From contig JABVXV010000163.1 in assembly GCA_013365325.1 (NCBI GenBank), positions 62,001-126,000 of the forward strand: DNA of 64,000 nt. Direction: 5' to 3'. The stretch comes from Dipetalonema caudispina (Eukaryota > Nematoda > Chromadorea > Rhabditida > Onchocercidae). The translations under genes were made by a program, and so were the position numbers. Of the stretch, positions 38,818-59,337 are shown in pieces. Position 1 is the stretch's first letter. Each line of letters begins with the position of its first letter. The notes beneath the pieces were generated by a model. That model was not told where the DNA came from. It searched no databases and saw only the letters and a list, made by a program, of their open reading frames with translations.

Positions 38818-41800
38818 GAAAAACCGATTGTTTCTATCTTTCTTACATATTTACAATTGGATCAGTTCTTTTCGCAATTAATTTATCGCTTTAATTAGTT
38901 ATCCATGTCATGCCTATCGCAATTATCAACAATATTATCTGAATCATTTATCATACAATTCGTTGATTTGTATCATCGATGACCCATTCATATCTTAAGA
39001 CAAAAATATCTCTCTTCTCATTTTCATATTTATATTTAATAGGGATACAAATGTAATTTTCGAATATTATTTTTGAAAAAGCATCCTGTCTATCTTTGGC
39101 TTAACTCTAATTACTGATTTTTAATTCCATACTCAATTATTTATCGTCTGAATCAAACGCAAAGCATTATAACTTCAATTAGTGCTGTCAACTTCAATTT
39201 GATTTATCAAGAAGCATTTGATTTGTAGTGATCAAGATTCGAACGCTAATTGTCCATTAGTAAAAGTAGAAGTTGGATAAATAAGTGGCCAATGAAGACG
39301 GTTCCATTATTACAATCTATTTTAAAAAAATGAAAAAAAAAAACTGGAAGGAATTCCGGATCATTTTTTCTAAAAATTAATGTTAGATCAATACTTTCAA
39401 CACTTTCAAGTTAGTCAATGAATGATTTAAAGAAGTGAACTATTCAAAGAGAATGTTTGAAATCAATTAGTAGTCATTCATTTTTCTTTAATAGTAGTAA
39501 AAGTTAAATTCTTACTCTTCCAAATTAACAGCATTTTTGATAGCGTTAGAATTCAAAATGAAGATTGGGTAGTACTTGTAACTATTTGGCTGTTTATTCT
39601 TCTTGGCCAGAAATGTCTTCTCATCTATTGCTTAAGCAAATATAAGTGATGTAAATGTATAAAAATCAATATATTTTAGATAAATTTATGCAAACTATAC
39701 ATGTAAGAATGTGCATTAAAAAATGTTAGCTTGAAAATTGCAATATAAATATCTAACAAATTAGTGCTTATTCCGTAAATATTTAACTTCTTGGGTTACT
39801 AAAAATGAATTATTTCAGCATACGAAATAAAGTTAAAGGCCTAGGATAAAGACTAGGATTGGAATATAACTAATGAAGGCAATTGTATTGTACCTTAAAT
39901 CCTTTAAAATACTTGAATGTTGCGTTTCTTTAAACATAAAAAATATTGCTTCAGATACTTTTTATCATCTTCATCAATAAAATTAAGTGTTACTTTCGAG
40001 AAATATTGCCACTAATATGCATATACATATATCAGTAATTAAGTTTTTAATTATGGAACTTAATATCACATTGTTGATTCATTGTAAATTGTTGAAAAAT
40101 TATAACAAATTTTATATCGTATAATGCTATACGATTGGATTAATATATCAATTGCAATTTTTAAAATTATTTCAGCTTACTCGATCATCAATTAGTTTTT
40201 TTCGTAAATTAAATTTTTTAATTTATGGCTTTTTATTTCATACTACTACGAATAATATTATTATTATCTCACTAATTTCAATGATTATTAATGTTTATTC
40301 CATATCATTTGTTATTATTTTTACATTGTTATTAGTTAACAAAGCAGAAGAAATACATAAAAACATAAGGCTAATAAATATCTTCGTTTATTAATGAATA
40401 ATAATGCAAATTTCCTCATCTGAATGCATTCACGACAGAATTCTTTGATGCTAAGAAGTCAAAGCATAGAAAGAATAATTGATCAAAGCAAATAATTCCT
40501 AATGTAAGACGTTATTATTAGACGTGAAATTGACGGAGTTAAAAAAATCTGCCAAGAAATTAATGTTGCTAATATTGTAGATGTGCTATTTTGTTTAATT
40601 ACATTCTTTTGCTGATATTTCGTTTCATTTAACATTTGATTGGTCAAATAAAGTCTAATTTAATGCGTGAAAATGACTTGAAAAAGCACACAAATTAAAA
40701 TACTAAATGATTTTAAATTTTAATTTTTCAAACAAAACATTCGAAATGCCTATATTATTTCTCTTATTACTCAAAATGGATGACTATGTTTAGCATATAA
40801 ACATAATACAATTTGAGGTTATACTACGGTAAATGACAAGTGGGATAGGTGGAATGATATTTAGGATTTTATTGTCACAATATTATCGAATATTTAAATA
40901 TTTAAATTCAAATTTCCATTCAATAATTTGTCTGATAAGGAAACTTTCTTTTTTTTTATTAATGAAGCAGCGTATAATTTTTGTTTCGTTAAAAGTGTAT
41001 GCTAATTATTTTAACGATATCAAAAATACAGTCAAGTTGTTAAAATTTCAGAATGCTATTGGATCGAAACGATGTATTCGAATTTTATTTCCATCATTTT
41101 AATATTCACTAAATTTTTTGCTGTCTCATTTCAGTTTCTTACAATTAACTTATAAATTAAGGCATTTCCTATTTAAATACAATATACATAAAACTTGTAT
41201 TATTTTTTGAAAAGAAAAAAAATGATCGAATATATTGTTCTCATAAATTTTTATGCATATTATATATATAAAATAGGGATAAGAAGGATTAATGAGATAT
41301 CAGGAAATTTGGCATTTTTGTTATTGCTGATATTTTAGTAGGATGATGGTTTTTCTTCTTCGAGATACTTATCATATCTTTTCTTCCTACCATCTACCAC
41401 TTCATTCTCATGACAAGTTTATTTTGCGTCACTAATAAATAGTTGATGTAAAATTTTCTTGCAATTGAAAAGAAAATGTTCACTAAAAAAATGGCAAAAA
41501 ACTTTAAGATTTATCTTTTCATTCATCAATTTCGAAGTTTTTTTATTTTTTATAAAATAATCCTTGAATTTTTTAATTTTTCTAGAATTGTTGAACTTTT
41601 TTCTGTAATTTTTCTAAATTTCTTGAAATTTTTTCATTTGCTTTTCTACATTAAATATATGAATGAATTATGTTATCAAAGCAATTTATAACTGTTGTAG
41701 TTTTGTTCCCATACTTTTGCAAGTTGTAATTTTTGATAATTAGGAAATCAATTGTAATTTCTCATTATGATTGTAAATGTAAGAATTTGCTATCGTGTTT

Positions 41801-41858
41801 TTCGCTTGTTATCACAATTTTATCCCTTTAAAATAATCAGAATTTATAATTTCATCAA
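38818..41858. other. AT-rich non-coding stretch upstream of the CaaX gene
   Basis: Open frames at 40152-40394, 40833-41102 and 41476-41691 are Ile/Phe-rich translations of AT-rich DNA without supported splice sites. The promoter of the 41875 gene must lie here, but I recognise no element. Confidence 0.45.
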
Positions 41859-41864
41859 TTGCAG
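41859..41864 (+). promoter_or_regulatory. Splice acceptor ten bases before the CaaX-gene start
   Basis: The hexamer ttgcag is followed by GAATACTACA and the ATG at 41875. A short leader of this kind fits either SL trans-splicing or the 3' junction of a 5' UTR intron. Confidence 0.45.
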
Positions 41865-41874
41865 GAATACTACA

Positions 41875-43163
41875 ATGAGTGCAGTGGCATCATCGTCTAC
41901 AGCTGTGGTTAGTAGCAATTCGAATAATTCTGTAATTTGCAGTAATAATCCACCAAAAAGGAGAAGCGGTTTGTTTATTACAAATTTTCATTTCAAATAA
42001 TTTTAATAAAATATTTTAAATTGTTAGAAAATTTGTCCCTCTTTCTATTATTAAAAAGTTTAAACAATTTAAATGTCTTTTCGCAGGGTGTTTTTTTGTA
42101 AAAAATGTTACAACGACTACTCTTTTCCTTTGTCAAATTACTATCATCTCATACATGCAATGATATTTCTTTTGCAAAAGCGCTATGCAAAGATTTTTTT
42201 TTTATCTTTCTAATCAGTCATAAAAAAAAGAATCAATTCTGAACATTTGTTTTTTTTTTTTTTTTTACATCACAATAAATAATTTAAAAGTAATGGGTAA
42301 ATATGAAATTGTAATCAGAATTTTCTAAGCCATCAACAACTGGATTATCATCAATCTTTCGAATATAAAAATTCCAATTTATCAACTGTTTATGTTCTGA
42401 GGGAGAAATTTCACATGTCGAAAATTTCTTTTTATTGAACAATGTTAGTTTTTAATCTATGATATTTTGTTGGATTTTATTGCTTTGAAATGGTTGTTTT
42501 CAGGAACATTTCGTGTTTTGGCAGAAGATTGCTCACAATTTACATTGGGTGATGAATTCGATAGTGATTTTCATCAGGCACTGAATTGTGAACGATATAC
42601 ATTGGGATTGGATTCGGTGCCAGATGAACCGTTAATTGATCGACATGAAAATACATTTAGGGGATCGTATGTATCACATCATCAAAGGGAAATTTCCAGG
42701 TATTATTCATTTTATAAATATTTCAAATGGATGTAGTATTCAAAGATAGCATTATTGATTTTTCTTGAAGTTGTAATATAATGTATTTCTGCTAAATGTT
42801 TCCTTCCCAATAGCTCTAGAAGTTTACGATAGCCTCAGGAAATTATCGAAGAATTCCTCGAAACTTTTGTTATTTTATAGAAAAAGCAATGAAGAGAAGA
42901 TTTATGTATTGGAATAAAATAGTCTTCTTGATGATATGATACAATTTTGATTACTTTCAATTTCATCTGAACTATTGGCGCATTTCAGGTTAACAGATGA
43001 AGTAGAAATCGATGGTGATTCAGCATCAGATGAATTGGATTTGTTGCCACCTTTACCGCCTTGTTCAGGGTCAGGACGGAAATTTCCAAAGTGGAAAATA
43101 AAATTGCCAAATTGGTTACTTTGTCGTAATTCTCGGGTCCCAATGAAATGCATTATTATGTAA
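41875..43163 (+). CDS. Uncharacterised 154-residue protein with C-terminal CaaX box
   Basis: Three exons join in phase: 41875-41968, 42504-42699 and 42989-43163, with gtttgt and gtatta donors and ttttcag and atttcag acceptors. I do not recognise the family. Visible parts: a Ser/Asn-rich start (MSAVASSSTAVVSSN) leading to a basic PPKRRS; an acidic middle with two related motifs, CSQFTLGDEFDS and CERYTLGLDS; an Asp/Glu-rich stretch (TDEVEIDGDSASDELDLL) followed by PPLPPC; then a basic, aromatic segment (RKFPKWKIKLPNWLLC) and the final CIIM. Cys151-Ile-Ile-Met154 fits a farnesylation CaaX motif, and the basic/aromatic stretch before it could help membrane binding, so a prenylated peripheral membrane protein is inferred. 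There is no signal peptide or membrane span. Consistent phase and codon quality make the gene likely; function is unknown. Confidence 0.72.
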
Positions 43164-43231
43164 TTTATCAGAGTCTTATGTAACAGCAAATATGTTTTAT
43201 ATTATAGCAAATTGCATCTTTTTGAAGTACT

Positions 43232-43237
43232 AATAAA
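43232..43237 (+). terminator. Polyadenylation signal candidate of the CaaX gene
   Basis: AATAAA about 70 bases after the TAA stop at 43161-43163. This hexamer is common in AT-rich DNA, so position is the only support. Confidence 0.35.
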
Positions 43238-44136
43238 TTTTTTGAAAATTTATGAATTGTTCAGTCAAAATAAAACATATGGCTTGAAAAAATCAATGTA
43301 TATGATTTTTCCGTGAAAATTTTTTTTTAAAAAAAAAGAAGCAAAATTAGTTCTAAAGAGGCAAGACAAAAAAAAAATCATAAAAAGAGTTCAATGTGTA
43401 CTTGGATTTACATTATTTTAGATGATATAAGACGCATTATCTAAGTTAAAGAAAGAAAGCCAAATTTCATTGTACATCATTTCAATGTCTCGAGTATCAT
43501 ACATTTTAGTGAGATCATGAAATTTAATAAATTTCTGAATGATGATGACGACAATAAAAATTTGTGAATGGAAAGAGGAAAAAATCTAAGAGAGTAATTA
43601 AATCCAAAAAATCTACTTCATTCAAGTTGAAACTTTCAGCATATTGAATTTTAGTAATAAAATTTGCCAGTCATTGAAATTAAAAAACAATGAAAGCGCA
43701 CATTTTTTTTTTTACTACATAATTAATACAATAAATATGGAAAATTAATTCACTTTCTTGTAAAGTTAAAGTTTTCTTGAGAGCATTAGTCCATTATAAA
43801 CGCAGATTATAATAATCATTGCATGAAAAATCAATTTCACAATTTATTTCTATGAATTAAATGTTGGAAAGAAGAAGCAGAAAAGTGAAATATAAGAAAT
43901 GAATTAAATCAGTACATTTATAAATGGCTCAAAACTTTTATTACTATTTATTACATCCTATATGATCTAATCATACTTATCTTGAAAATTTTTATATGAT
44001 TTTTTTACATATTCTTAAAAATTTATTGTTTTCAAAATGAAAAATACACTTTTGAAAGTAATTTCCAAAATCTACAATAATTTAATTTTGAAAGTCTAAT
44101 AGAAAATAGTTCAATTTGATTAAAATAAAGTTTAAT

Positions 44137-44775
44137 CTTTTCAATTTCTATTGGTCCATTTTTCAATCTTACCATCTTTAAATGCATGAAATTCTTCTTT
44201 CAAAAAAACAAAAAAAAAAATGAAGTTATTTCCTTTTTTTGATATATTTCTTAGCTAATTTTCGATCGTTATAAATTGGCGAAAAAAGACAGCAACTTCT
44301 GCGACATTCCCACAAAAAATATATTTATTTGCTAATATTACTTAAAGTTATGTGGTGTATTCATGTGTCAAAAAATTTTAATTGAATGTTATCTTAACAA
44401 AATCAGTTTGTACTATTCGGAAATTAAAATTTAGATAAAAACTGTTCCAAATCGGAAATTAAAATAGTTATATGACAATAACAAAATGGGAAATTTAAAG
44501 TAGTCATATGGAATTCAAATTTCTTTGCATTGATTCCACACTGTAATATTAAACTGTGATTATCCAAATATCTTTGGTTTTTATCAAATTGTTAATTCAA
44601 CTTTTGCCATCGATTTCCCTCATGTAATTTGGTAAATTTGCTATTGACGTAGAGATGAGAAAAGCTATTATAATTTTTTTGTGACTTTTCAATTTCTATT
44701 GGTCCATTTTTCAATCTTACATCTTTAAATGCATGAAATTCTTCTTTCAAAAAAAAAAAAAAAGAAAAAAAAATG
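44137..44775 (+). repeat. Direct repeat of about 85 bp, copies about 548 bp apart
   Basis: Copies at about 44137-44221 and 44685-44773 share cttttcaatttctattggtc through gcatgaaattcttctttcaa and an A-rich end. The second copy lacks three bases (cat) after tcttac. Both end in A-rich runs, as short retroposed elements often do, but a simple segmental duplication is equally possible. Confidence 0.85.
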
Positions 44776-45348
44776 TTGTTTTTTGAAATTTGGATTTTGA
44801 TAAATCTGAAAATTTCAACCCTTAAAATTTTTTTAAATTCATTTTTGCTTTCCTCTCCCTCTTCATCGTCACCTTCCTTCTAGCCTGAAGAGAAGAAAAC
44901 GAAGACGAAGCATTCTTCCTTCTCTTCTTAACTTTTCGAGAATATCGATAAATTTAATTTATAGCTGTTTTTATCAATCAGAATATTCTCTAGGCGTGTT
45001 AAAGGATAAAAAGAATATATTTGGAATTTCTTCGACAACGTTTCCTCGTCGTAAAAATCAAATTATAACTAAGCGATTTACTTCATGCAAATATTCAACC
45101 GAATTTTGATGAAAATATTTCTTTTTTTTTTTTTTTTACCAGTATGTATGTCTGTCAGTCTATTTGTTGAATTAGTCCGCCCAAATTTTTGTGCAATTTT
45201 ATGCTTGCATAAGTCATCTGCACTTTTATGTAACTTTTCGTGAGATCTTTAGCATCTATTCATTGAAAAGCAGTTAGTTAGCTCATATCTTATTTATCTG
45301 AAATAACCAAATATTATCGTTATTTTTGAGAATAACACAGAAGGCATA

Positions 45349-45500
45349 TGCCATAAAATTGAAATACACAACTATTTACATTTAATTTTAATTTCAGTAA
45401 TATTTTCAATCAAAAAAATTGCTAACATGTCGTAAAGTTGAAATACGTAACTATTTACACTTTATTACAATTCAAATAATATTTTGACCAACTATTCATT
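45349..45500 (+). repeat. Diverged tandem duplication, period about 79 bp
   Basis: The two units align at gccataaaattgaaatacac and gtcgtaaagttgaaatacgt, then aactatttaca/c and a shared taatatttt. Divergence is roughly a fifth of positions by eye. Confidence 0.75.
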
Positions 45501-48346
45501 ACCTCATTACTCTTATTCATTTAGATTGAAATTTTTTAATTGACGAAATTCACTTACATTCCAGTTTGATGATCTCATTATCATTTTGAAATTTTACATC
45601 AACCTGTCGAAGTCATCAAAATTACGTCCTAAATATTGCAATGAATGGGTCGATTTTGTTCATCTTATTTGTTAACAATTATTTTGATCATTAAGATATT
45701 TTCATTAATAAAAGAATGCTGACAGAAATAAATGAGTGAAATGATTGATTACAGAAACGAACTTTTTTTTTCTCTTTTAAAATCTGATTTATAATCACTT
45801 TAATATTTCCCTCACTAAAAAAAATTATCAAAATATTATAAATTTAATTTAAAAAAATTTTAAGTTTATTTGAATAGAATTGTTTTTTTAAAAAATAAGA
45901 AAAATTCATGAAAATATTTCCTGATAATTTTTCAATTTGGTTTTTAATTTTTTGCATTGTTTGATGTTAAGAATTGAATCAAAGAAAGAGAATGGAATTC
46001 AGATGATAAAAAAAAAAAAAAAAACATTTCTTCAAGACTGCATCGGCAAATAAGATGAAGCATGCATTCATGCAAAGCAGTTAAAAGAAGATCACCTATA
46101 TCGCAACTGATAGCAATGAGTTTAAAAGCTTTCATAGGCCCTGTTGAAAAATAATAATAATGCAAATCATTGAATCACTTATTTTAATTTAATTTATTTA
46201 CTGATAAAACTATCGATGGTTACAATTTAAAGAATTTAAAGTAATTGTGCAACTTTCATATCAAATAATAGAAAAAAATTAATTAGTACATTCACAATTA
46301 GTACATTGTAAATTAACTGATTTATATTTCAAATGATTATCAAGTTATCAAAGAGAGTTTAACTATTTCTGATTGATAGCTCAAGGATTAATCAATTTAT
46401 TATAAATTTTCCCATTTCCATCATTTTCTTTTATCATATAGTTCTCAATCATTAACAAGCCAAACAGAGAATTAAGATAAATGGTTAGAGGGGATAAATC
46501 TCCCCTGGGGATAATCAGCCAATACTCATTCAGCATGTAATAACATCACAACGACAGGATAGAGCATTTATACTCAAATATTTAGGCTTTTCCTAATATT
46601 TTTAAAAATAACGCCTGAATTCATCCCTACCATTTCTTTGTCTTCCATTTTTTCTTTCTTTTTCTTTTTTTTTTTTTTTTTTTTTTTTTTATATTATAAT
46701 GACGATATGCATTTTCTCAAATCATACCACTTTTTTCCATCGATTTGGAAGAAAGAGGGAAACACGTGAAACTTTTTTTTTTTTTTTTCCTCTTCAATTC
46801 GATATCTCAAATGAGACAAAAACTTTCACAATTTTCTTATTTTATTACTTTGCATATCGTTTTATATTTATGTAATTTTTATGTGTTATAAAATATTTGA
46901 TTTTTTTTTTTTTTTTTTTTTGCAGTATTTTCCACATTATTTTGTTCAACTGAGTGGGAGCAATAGAAATTGATGGAACGAAAAAATAGAAATGAAAATA
47001 GAAAAAAATTTATTATATCAAAAGTAATTATTTTGAAGATTGGAAAAATTATTAAAGTTCAACATTTTCAAGTTGTTTTTCAATTTAGACAATGCTTTAT
47101 TTCCGGAGAGATTTAATTTTTTTTCTTTTTAAGTAGAAAATTCAAGCAAGCCTTCCTTATTCTTAACTAAAATTTATGCTTTATAATTTCTACTCTATCT
47201 TTCAAAGCAAAAAAAAAAAAAAAAGAAATCATTATTTTTTGAATGTGGATGTTTTTCTTTATTATTGCAGATATACGAAATGTTACTCATTTGAAGTCAG
47301 AAAGTCAGAATGTCTTGAATTATGCAAATTGACCTACTCCATAATGTTGTCTGCAAAAGATTACCAAAGGCATTTTGCTAACTAATTGATTAATTTAGTT
47401 AATTTACTTTTTAATTCTCTCACCAAATTTAACTACATGACATCATCATTATTCGAGAGATAACATTTGCTAGATATTGTGGAAGCGTATATATGGCCAA
47501 GAGTGCTGAAATATGTCCTATATCTTTCAAGGACAAACTTTTGACCAAATATCACTTAAGAATTTCAAGACAGAGTAAATTTACTATCAGAATGCATTAA
47601 TAGATGATAATTGTAAAAGAGTGATATCATGACAAAAAGAATAGACTTGGTTGATGTATAATCAAATCTTGATGAAATCACGATCACAGAGACTACCCGT
47701 GATATCTCAATGATTTTTTAATGAATTAAAAATTGTTCAATTCATATCCAAAGCATCAACACCAATAAATTTATCTTTTTCTAATAGTTGTTTGTTTGCT
47801 TATGAGCCTATTGAAAATTTTAATTTAATTTATCGAATATTACAATTTATTTGTTCATTGCGTAAAATGTACAAATTCAAAAAATTTCACAAAGATTTTG
47901 TGTACTTAATGCAGTACTAAAAAAAAAAAAAAAAAAAAAGTGAAAGAAATATTATAAGCTTTTGATGATTAGTGAACTCATCATTTTTTTTCTCTATTTC
48001 ATTTATGTTTGAATGATCTTTTTTTTTTTTTGTTTTTTTTTTGTTTAAAATTTCTTTTTAAAAAGTCATAAATCCAATAAGGCGGTAGTAATGACATATT
48101 AATAATAGTAATGAAAACTGGCAAATCTTTTCTTCTATCACTTCATATATGTACACAATTTATCATTGTGGCATTTTTCCATCTGTCCTACTTTATTTAG
48201 CATTCTTTCTAATGATTTACTCATTTTACTTATTTTTATGATTTAATTAATTCATTAATTTACTTACTAAGCTGTGTGACAAGTGAAAAATTGAAAACAT
48301 CTACTTATTTCATGCAAATGCACTTGTCATCATTGCGCTTATGGTT

Positions 48347-48506
48347 TTGTTATTATTATTTATTATTTATTATTTATTGTTATTATTATTATTATTATTA
48401 TTTATTATTTTTCATTGTTATTATTATTATTACTATTTATTACTATTTATTATTATTACCATTATTATTATTATTACTATTATTATTATTATTATTATTA
48501 TTATTA

Positions 48507-48543
<37 letters not shown>

Positions 48544-48690
48544 TACAATTATTATTATTATCATTATTATTATTATTATTACTATTATTACTACAATTAT
48601 TATTATTATTATCATTATTATTATTGCTATATTATTATTATTATTATTATTGCTATTATTACTATTAATATTATTATTATTATATTTACC
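48347..48690 (+). repeat. Large (TTA)n microsatellite
   Basis: About 340 bp made almost entirely of ATT/TTA units with scattered C substitutions (tac, cat, cta). All six frames stay open and give poly-Tyr, poly-Ile, poly-Leu and similar translations; none is a gene. Confidence 0.97.
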
Positions 48691-49229
48691 ACCATCATGA
48701 CACGATTACTATTAAAGCTATTTCTAAGTAGTTTTAATTGAAAGTTTCACCCATCTTCAACTTTTCCACTCTATTTTTCATTTTCTTATTTAGCGACTGA
48801 AAAGAGCGTATTAGGTACTTGAAATGAATTGAAGCAGATTTTGTGACTCAGCAAATGGTAAATGATGGTAATGATAATTTTATTCAATGCTAAGTGAGAT
48901 GATATCATGATAATGTAATGATAATGGAAACAACTTCGAATCATATCATTTTAATTTGAGAAATTCGAAAGATAGAGCAAATAATAACAACAAAAGCGAT
49001 AACATAACGAGAATTGCATTTATACCAATTTTTCAGGAAAATCGGAAAGAAAACGAAGAGGAAAGAGAAGAATAGGGACAAATAAGCATGAAGGATCTTT
49101 CCCGATAAACGGAATTTTGTTATGAAATAATGATACGGAAGAGAGAAGAGTGAAAAACAATGATAGGAGAAGTTAAAGAAGAAGATTGAAAAAGTTAAAA
49201 AAAAAGAGATGATAAGTTCTATTAAAGTT

Positions 49230-49385
49230 TACATGAAGATGATGATACAGGAAGAAAAGATGAAGGAGGAAAAGGATGAGAAGAAGTGTGAAAAACAGGA
49301 TGAAGAGGAAAAGGAGGAGGAGGAGGAGAAGGAGAAGGAAAAGGAGGAGGAAGAAGAAGAAGATGAAGAGGATGAAGAAAAAATT
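49230..49385 (+). repeat. Purine-only (GAA/GGA) low-complexity tract
   Basis: A run of GAA, GGA and AAG triplets that translates as Glu/Lys on the plus strand. Strand-asymmetric purine tracts can form triplex structures. There is no splice or start evidence for coding. Confidence 0.8.
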
Positions 49386-49924
49386 TTTACTACATATTAG
49401 GCGGTACCTTCAACAACGGCTTTAGAAATGGAGAATGTTTCTTTACCATTGCTATTAAACATTACTAAATCATATCAAAATTTCAATATTTCTTTGAAAT
49501 TACGACAAAATAATTTTTAAGTGATAAATTTTATTCTTATAAAAAATTGCTACTTTTTTTGTTGGGAAAGAATTCGCAGGAAAAAATGTTTTTACTTTTT
49601 GGTAGCATTTATGCCAATTATGAATTGTGTAATTTATTTTTGTTATTACTTTGATGAAATTCAAATGAAATTAATTAATAATTTTGCATCTGTTACAACA
49701 GCTGTATTGCCTCAAAAAAAAAAAAAAAAAAAATTGCTGATGCTACGATTACTGCGATTATTACTACTTCTACTTATTACTATTGCAATTCCAGCGATAC
49801 TAATTTTGCTAATGATAAGGATAAAAGAATCAAATCGAATCGCAGCGTAATTGATATTACTTATTCAACTATATCATTGTTATAACTGCTTTTGTTATCA
49901 TTAAATATAATTCCTATTATAACT

Positions 49925-49957
49925 GTTACTACTACTACTACTACTAGTAGTAGTAAC
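49925..49957. repeat. (ACT)n/(AGT)n foldback
   Basis: Arms gttactactact and agtagtagtaac are perfect reverse complements around a nine-base loop, formed where an ACT run turns into an AGT run. Confidence 0.9.
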
Positions 49958-50116
49958 ATTATTTCTGCTACCACTGCTATCACAGATCATGAAGTTAAAT
50001 TTTGTGCAAAATTTTATACAAGTCTTCTGGTTTTTTCAAACCCACAACAAGTAACTTAACGAATTTTGAAAAGCTTATAATATTTTTTGAATAATGAAAA
50101 TTGAATCACGTGAACT

Positions 50117-59337
<9,221 letters not shown>

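Larger units (their letters stand above)
43238..48340. other. AT-rich non-coding stretch with local duplications
   Basis: No supported gene. It contains the duplications listed separately (44137-44775 and 45349-45500), a long T run near 46667-46690 and several shorter homopolymers. Two coding-like fragments, plus strand near 47271-47385 and minus strand near 46026-46133, are described as findings because each has one plausible splice site but no partner exon. Confidence 0.45.

Noticed and set aside
48276..48741. Four overlapping open frames of 60-130 codons on both strands
   Set aside because: They are translations of the TTA microsatellite (poly-Leu, poly-Ile, poly-Tyr).
49209..49400. Glu/Lys-rich plus-strand frame
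   Set aside because: Low-complexity purine tract without start context, splice signals or family.
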